From a virus, in IMG/VR virus record IMGVR_UViG_3300042882_001561, positions 1 through 36,646 of that record: a DNA stretch of 36,646 nucleotides. One strand, written 5' to 3'. Positions 32,967 through 36,646 of the stretch are shown here, one piece after another; position 1 is the first letter of the stretch; the number at the start of each line of letters is the position of its first letter. The notes under the pieces were generated by a model. It was not told the origin of the DNA. It saw only the letters and a list, made by a program, of their open reading frames with translations, and ran no database searches. Position numbers and translations under genes: made by a program.

Positions 32967-34690
32967 CCAAATACTAAAGCGTATTTTTTAGCTGAGTTTT
33001 CAATAAAACTCAAAATGTCAGAATCCATCTCTAAAATCCCTTGGTGAGAGATGGATGTCACAGTGTTTGTATAATAATATGCGACTGTGATCAAATAACT
33101 CCCATTCGCAAAACCTGAAGTCCCACTGATGGCAGTTACAGAGTCAATTACAGGGCTATACAATCCCAATTCTGAAACAGGAACAGTAGTTGCCACTCCG
33201 CCAGATCCAGTTAAAGTAATAGTTTGAGTCGCTTCGCCTAACTGCACTGGAGTGGTAAACTTATTCCCCCCTACCCAAATCCATATATCTGTAGCATTGA
33301 AGTTCCCTTTTGAATTTCCTGCTATGACATCAAGATAGTCGGATCTGATATTTGTGGGATGCGTTAATTTAATCTGCAATTGTATTGAAGGGCTTAACGT
33401 TACATTCCCTGCCACAATTGCTTTTCCGCAACCGTTCAATGTCCCGACCTTAGCTCTTAATGTTTGACCCGACCCTAGCTCCGAAACTGCAAAACAAGTC
33501 CCATTCCCGTTAATAGCAACGATTTGATTGGCAGTGTTGGCAACCAGCCCAAAGACACCACGCTCTCCCACACCAATAAATGATCTGCCATTTACTATTC
33601 CCGATCCTGATAAGGCGATCGCACTCAAACCCGTATCAGGGACAATCCGACGTAGATCCAATCCCGCACTAATCAAATTACCAATGATTGCAGCCACACC
33701 CGAATAATAGCCAACACGCTCCCCGATTGATAGACTAACTTCTATCTGAGCATTCTCGGCTACTCTCCCCCCTAAACTTGCCACGTCAACCTGAATCTCC
33801 ACAGCAACTAGATAGGCATATCCCGATGGCAAATCTTTCTCTAAAATTAATCCCGAATTGTTGTTGGTATAAGTAATTCTTTGGTTAATTCCCGTCATCT
33901 CCCCACCCCCAGGGGCGGAGGTATCCAGAGATCCATCGGTCAATTTGACGTACCCCAAAAATGTCAAATTGACCGCACCCGCACCAAAAAACAGATCAGT
34001 TAAGTCCGTATCCCCCCACGATATCCCTACTGATATGGATCTCCCCGCAAAATAGGGAGATGTCGTTTCGTTTCTTAGCCAAAATTTGACGGGCTCGGAA
34101 TAACTTCTGTCAACCGCATAATCGGGACGGATAATAATTTCTTTTTGCTCATCTGTGAACTCAGAAAGCAACCTATCACAGCCGTTTACCGAACGAGTTG
34201 ATGTAACTAAGGTTTGGAATTCTTGGGGATAAACCCTCAGCCACTGACTGTCTTGCCATTCTCTGATTTCTCCCCATTCGTCAACGTAAACCCGCATCCC
34301 GTCGATTTTATTAACAGGGATTTGAGAGGTATTCGCTACGCTTTTTTGGGTAACGAAGTATTCATTTTTGTTAAGTGTTAGCGTCCCAGGTAAAGTATCT
34401 GAAGCTGAGTAAGTGGCTATAACATAAGCAGCTAAATAGGTATTTGTCGGGGAGAATGACAGCACATAGGAGACTGGATCATACCCCTCACAGTTACAGT
34501 TAGGCACAATTACAGTCACACCTTGACCCGTTGTTAAATTGATGGCGGTTGGAGGGGAATACAGGTTAAATCCTTGGCGGTTCCGCATCTGCCAATACAA
34601 CGAACCCGAAACCGGAGTTGTTAAACTTCCCGAAATTACTGAGACAACCGGAGCAGGAATTTGAGAGGGAATACCAGCGTAAGTCAGCAT
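32963..34690 (-). CDS. Structural (tail/baseplate) protein, 3' end altered by IS insertion
   Basis: 575 aa, beta-rich: an N-terminal region with SGSLYWQMRNRQGFNLYSPP, a middle with repeated IxVSISIG-like strands, and a C-terminal SGTSGFANGSYLITVAYYYT. It lies with tail genes and has the composition of a tail or baseplate protein, but no family is recognised. The last codons and the TGA are formed by the right end of the IS element (TGTCAA read backwards), so the original end is lost; the flanking sequence suggests only a few residues differ. Confidence 0.6.
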   Translation of the reverse strand: MLTYAGIPSQIPAPVVSVISGSLTTPVSGSLYWQMRNRQGFNLYSPPTAINLTTGQGVTVIVPNCNCEGYDPVSYVLSFSPTNTYLAAYVIATYSASDTLPGTLTLNKNEYFVTQKSVANTSQIPVNKIDGMRVYVDEWGEIREWQDSQWLRVYPQEFQTLVTSTRSVNGCDRLLSEFTDEQKEIIIRPDYAVDRSYSEPVKFWLRNETTSPYFAGRSISVGISWGDTDLTDLFFGAGAVNLTFLGYVKLTDGSLDTSAPGGGEMTGINQRITYTNNNSGLILEKDLPSGYAYLVAVEIQVDVASLGGRVAENAQIEVSLSIGERVGYYSGVAAIIGNLISAGLDLRRIVPDTGLSAIALSGSGIVNGRSFIGVGERGVFGLVANTANQIVAINGNGTCFAVSELGSGQTLRAKVGTLNGCGKAIVAGNVTLSPSIQLQIKLTHPTNIRSDYLDVIAGNSKGNFNATDIWIWVGGNKFTTPVQLGEATQTITLTGSGGVATTVPVSELGLYSPVIDSVTAISGTSGFANGSYLITVAYYYTNTVTSISHQGILEMDSDILSFIENSAKKYALVFG

Positions 34691-34716
34691 ATTTTATTGT
34701 TTACCCTTGTACTCAT

Positions 34717-34923
34717 TTATCCTTGAATTACTTGCCATTTACCATTGTGTTTAAAGGCGATCGCATTCCCTGTAACCACACCTTTAGCTACAAAACTTTT
34801 ACCCATCCCAGAGAATACAGATCCACTATTCCCCAGAGGGTAAGCCTTGCCAATTAACACTGATTTGTTAAGAGCGTTTAATCGACTTAAAGCCTGAGAT
34901 GCGATTTGATTTACCGTCGCCAT
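34717..34923 (-). CDS. Hypothetical 68-aa protein
   Basis: MATVNQIASQALSRLNALNK, then SVLIGKAYPLGNSGSVFSGM and FKHNGKWQVIQG. A helical start and a Gly-rich beta second half ending in a 'GKWQVIQG' strand as in small phage head-tail proteins. It overlaps the upstream 57-aa gene by 13 bases and ends 26 bases before the next gene. A HIP1 octamer lies inside the gene. Confidence 0.55.
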   Translation of the reverse strand: MATVNQIASQALSRLNALNKSVLIGKAYPLGNSGSVFSGMGKSFVAKGVVTGNAIAFKHNGKWQVIQG

Positions 34924-35084
34924 GCTACTGATTCCCTTAACGTTCTGGTTCGGTTTGTTGCTCTTACAGTTTTCCCTCCATATCTGCCCGTGATGGAACT
35001 TCCTGAAATATTCCAGGTTGGCTGTCCACTGCTTAATATTCTTAAAAGTTTGGCTGCTAATTCTCTTTCTTTTGGGGACGACAT
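34911..35084 (-). CDS. Hypothetical 57-aa basic protein
   Basis: From the ATG at 35084 (MSSPKERELAAKLLRILSSG) to a TAA at 34911. A perfect GGAGG lies just upstream and the ATG directly follows the previous stop (TAAATG), so translation is likely. The C-terminal half (GRYGGKTVRATNRTRTLRES) is highly basic. It may bind nucleic acid or another structural protein. No family recognised. Confidence 0.7.
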   Translation of the reverse strand: MSSPKERELAAKLLRILSSGQPTWNISGSSITGRYGGKTVRATNRTRTLRESVAWRR

Positions 35085-36646
35085 TTAATTCCTCCGACCG
35101 GGGACAGTTGAGGGTAAAACCCCTCCTAAAGTAATTATAGTGGCATTATTGTCTACCTTTGGATCTTCCCCTTGGTTATTGTCCGAACCTTCGTTAGATG
35201 GAACGATATCTTCTATTGTTTCAATACGAATAGATCGACTGTCCGACAATCCTAGTGTTAGCTTTGTGCCGTCCGTTTTACAGATTGGATCTAATCCGTA
35301 GGCATTCTGACTTCCATCATATTCAAGGGTATAAGAAGCCGACAAGACTCTAAATCTTCCCTGAAACCTGTTTCCACTAAAAGTGCAAAAATCCCCGCCT
35401 TCAATATTTGGGAAGTGCCAGCTAACCGTTCGGGTTTCTTGGGTGCTTTGAAGGGTGTTAATTGTAAGTTGAGTTTCGGCTGCTTTTTTTGCTTGCTCAA
35501 GGGTAGAAGCAGCCCCAAAACTTAGACTCTCTCCCCCCTCTGTTGCCCATTCAGGGATTGAATCAGAGTAGACAAAGTAGCGTTTTCCGACACCTTCTTT
35601 TGTCGTTACAACACTTTTTGTATAGGTTTTTTTGGGTTGCTGTTGCTCCCATGTTGTTTTCCTGTATTGAGCTTCTGGGGGTCTACCCTGAATCTCCCGA
35701 TATCGAACATTCTCAACCCCATCAACAAACCCTGCTCCCGATGCGGTTAACTCCACTATTTTCTCGGTTGAATATTCGTCGTTCTTTTTAGTCCAAATTG
35801 ATTGATAGTAACTTTCCTCTCCTGTAACAAGTGCTGGCAGAGGATCTTCGCTGGTTGAGTCGGGGTGAGCCATTACTGCAATCGAAGACGCTTGGCGAGA
35901 TTCCGTCCAGACCAGCATTGGCTCTACAAAATCCATGTCGGCAGTAATTAAGCCCACTTTCAACTTTCGATTAGAGCCCTCTTCTGGGGGTGTAACCTTT
36001 GAGAACATTTTTCGCTGCATTTGCTCGTCCATTTCATCCCAAAAAACCCACTCAATGCTGTAAGGGACTGTATCCTGCCCATAGTCTGCCCGCATTGATT
36101 TGATGTAAAAGCTGGTTTCGTCCCGCCTGTTTATCTTTTTAAAGGTAACCACTGGAGCCCAAGGCCCTATGAGATTCCCGTTGTTATCTACCTCCATCTG
36201 ACTTGTATCGGTATCCCCTCCCTGCTCCTCTTGTTGAAATCGGCTCAACTTCCATCCAGATGTGACAATACTTGTTAAATATTTAGCGTTTGAAACCTTA
36301 GATTGAAGTCCCTTCACTGAATCACCTCTTCCTAAATATTCTTCATAATCTGGATGCACAGTTAACTGATATTCTATTTCTTTTGTGTTCTGAGGTGTAG
36401 TAAGTGTGTAAGTCGGTGGTGAAATCGCCTGATAATAATAGCGAGTTTCCTGGTATTCGATTAGTTTCCAGTAATTTCCTGGGTTAGTAATCATTAATCC
36501 ATCGGGCGTTTCAATAAAATCTTTTAAATAATAAGCAAATCCCCAGGTTTCAATAACCTCTCTGTCTGTTTGCCCGTCAATTGAGTAGGTTGTTCTCCTG
36601 ACTTTCTTTGGGCCGGATTGGTCTAAGTTGCTATCTAAACTCCTTA
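35085..36646 (-). CDS. Phage structural protein, N-terminus outside window
   Basis: The reading frame is open from the right edge of the window (about 519 codons visible), through an internal ATG at 36494, to a TAA at 35085. The visible protein is beta-rich with aromatic residues (TRYYYQAISPPTYTLTTPQN, VPYSIEWVFWDEMDEQMQRK, YFVYSDSIPEWATEGGESLS) and ends in an acidic, low-complexity tail. Size, composition and position in the late operon suggest a tail or baseplate protein; no family recognised. The following small gene starts right after its stop. Confidence 0.6.
   Translation of the reverse strand, partial: RSLDSNLDQSGPKKVRRTTYSIDGQTDREVIETWGFAYYLKDFIETPDGLMITNPGNYWKLIEYQETRYYYQAISPPTYTLTTPQNTKEIEYQLTVHPDYEEYLGRGDSVKGLQSKVSNAKYLTSIVTSGWKLSRFQQEEQGGDTDTSQMEVDNNGNLIGPWAPVVTFKKINRRDETSFYIKSMRADYGQDTVPYSIEWVFWDEMDEQMQRKMFSKVTPPEEGSNRKLKVGLITADMDFVEPMLVWTESRQASSIAVMAHPDSTSEDPLPALVTGEESYYQSIWTKKNDEYSTEKIVELTASGAGFVDGVENVRYREIQGRPPEAQYRKTTWEQQQPKKTYTKSVVTTKEGVGKRYFVYSDSIPEWATEGGESLSFGAASTLEQAKKAAETQLTINTLQSTQETRTVSWHFPNIEGGDFCTFSGNRFQGRFRVLSASYTLEYDGSQNAYGLDPICKTDGTKLTLGLSDSRSIRIETIEDIVPSNEGSDNNQGEDPKVDNNATIITLGGVLPSTVPGRRN

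Overview
This window looks like part of a temperate, tailed cyanobacterial phage (or phage-plasmid). The cyanobacterial context rests on many GCGATCGC (HIP1) octamers, a DnaB intein at the same site and of the same type as the Synechocystis DnaB intein, a DUF5895-type protein, and above all a small nblA homologue. The phage nature rests on replication, integrase, antirepressor and tail-fibre genes, many short overlapping genes, and a late region on the minus strand.

Layout. (1) 1-3130, minus strand: a leftward cluster of small genes (free-standing zinc ribbon, ASCH-like protein, DUF5895-like protein) driven from a divergent promoter region at 3175-3235. (2) 3263-11561, plus strand: a tightly coupled replication and DNA-modification operon: RHH regulator, two winged-helix proteins (the second is the likely initiator, with five iteron-like repeats and an AT-rich stretch inside its own gene), a putative helicase loader, DnaB with a full-length intein, a GNAT-like protein, a 35-aa protein and a C5-cytosine DNA methyltransferase. 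(3) 11588-13729: a small RHH gene on the minus strand facing a strong promoter, then small hypothetical genes, two of them preceded by a 32-bp direct repeat. (4) 13728-15108: integration module: two near-identical palindromes flank a 43-bp copy of the 3' end of a tRNA-Pro(TGG), a terminator, and four 10-bp tandem repeats, followed by a tyrosine integrase. (5) 15158-16849: small plus-strand genes. (6) 16909-17666, minus: nblA-tmk, translationally coupled, with a palindromic operator pair at its promoter. (7) 17849-22541: RHH regulator, hypothetical genes, a tRNA-like minihelix, a terminator-flanked minus-strand cassette, a PcfJ-like protein and a probably frameshifted zinc/HNH-like gene. (8) 22696-26687: a Bro-N antirepressor and a PP-loop (PAPS reductase-like) gene share an almost identical 5' leader RNA with compensatory base changes; between them lie an RHH protein, a DnaQ-like exonuclease and a MerR-like regulator. 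(9) 26909-36646, minus: membrane proteins (possible lysis functions), tail fibre with 51-bp repeats, other structural proteins and a gene running off the right edge; a TnpB-only IS200/IS605-type element sits at the 3' end of one structural gene.

How it fits together: the divergent promoters, at least four RHH-type proteins, a MerR-like protein and a Bro-N protein suggest a dense regulatory network choosing between integration and replication. The replication block encodes an initiator-loader-helicase set. Tmk supplies dTDP for DNA synthesis, and NblA, as in several freshwater cyanophages, would promote breakdown of host phycobilisomes. Because phage-like genes lie on both sides of the tRNA fragment and no tRNA 5' half is present, the fragment is best read as attP of an unintegrated genome. 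Functions without named motifs are unknown, and all calls were made by reading the sequence without database searches.
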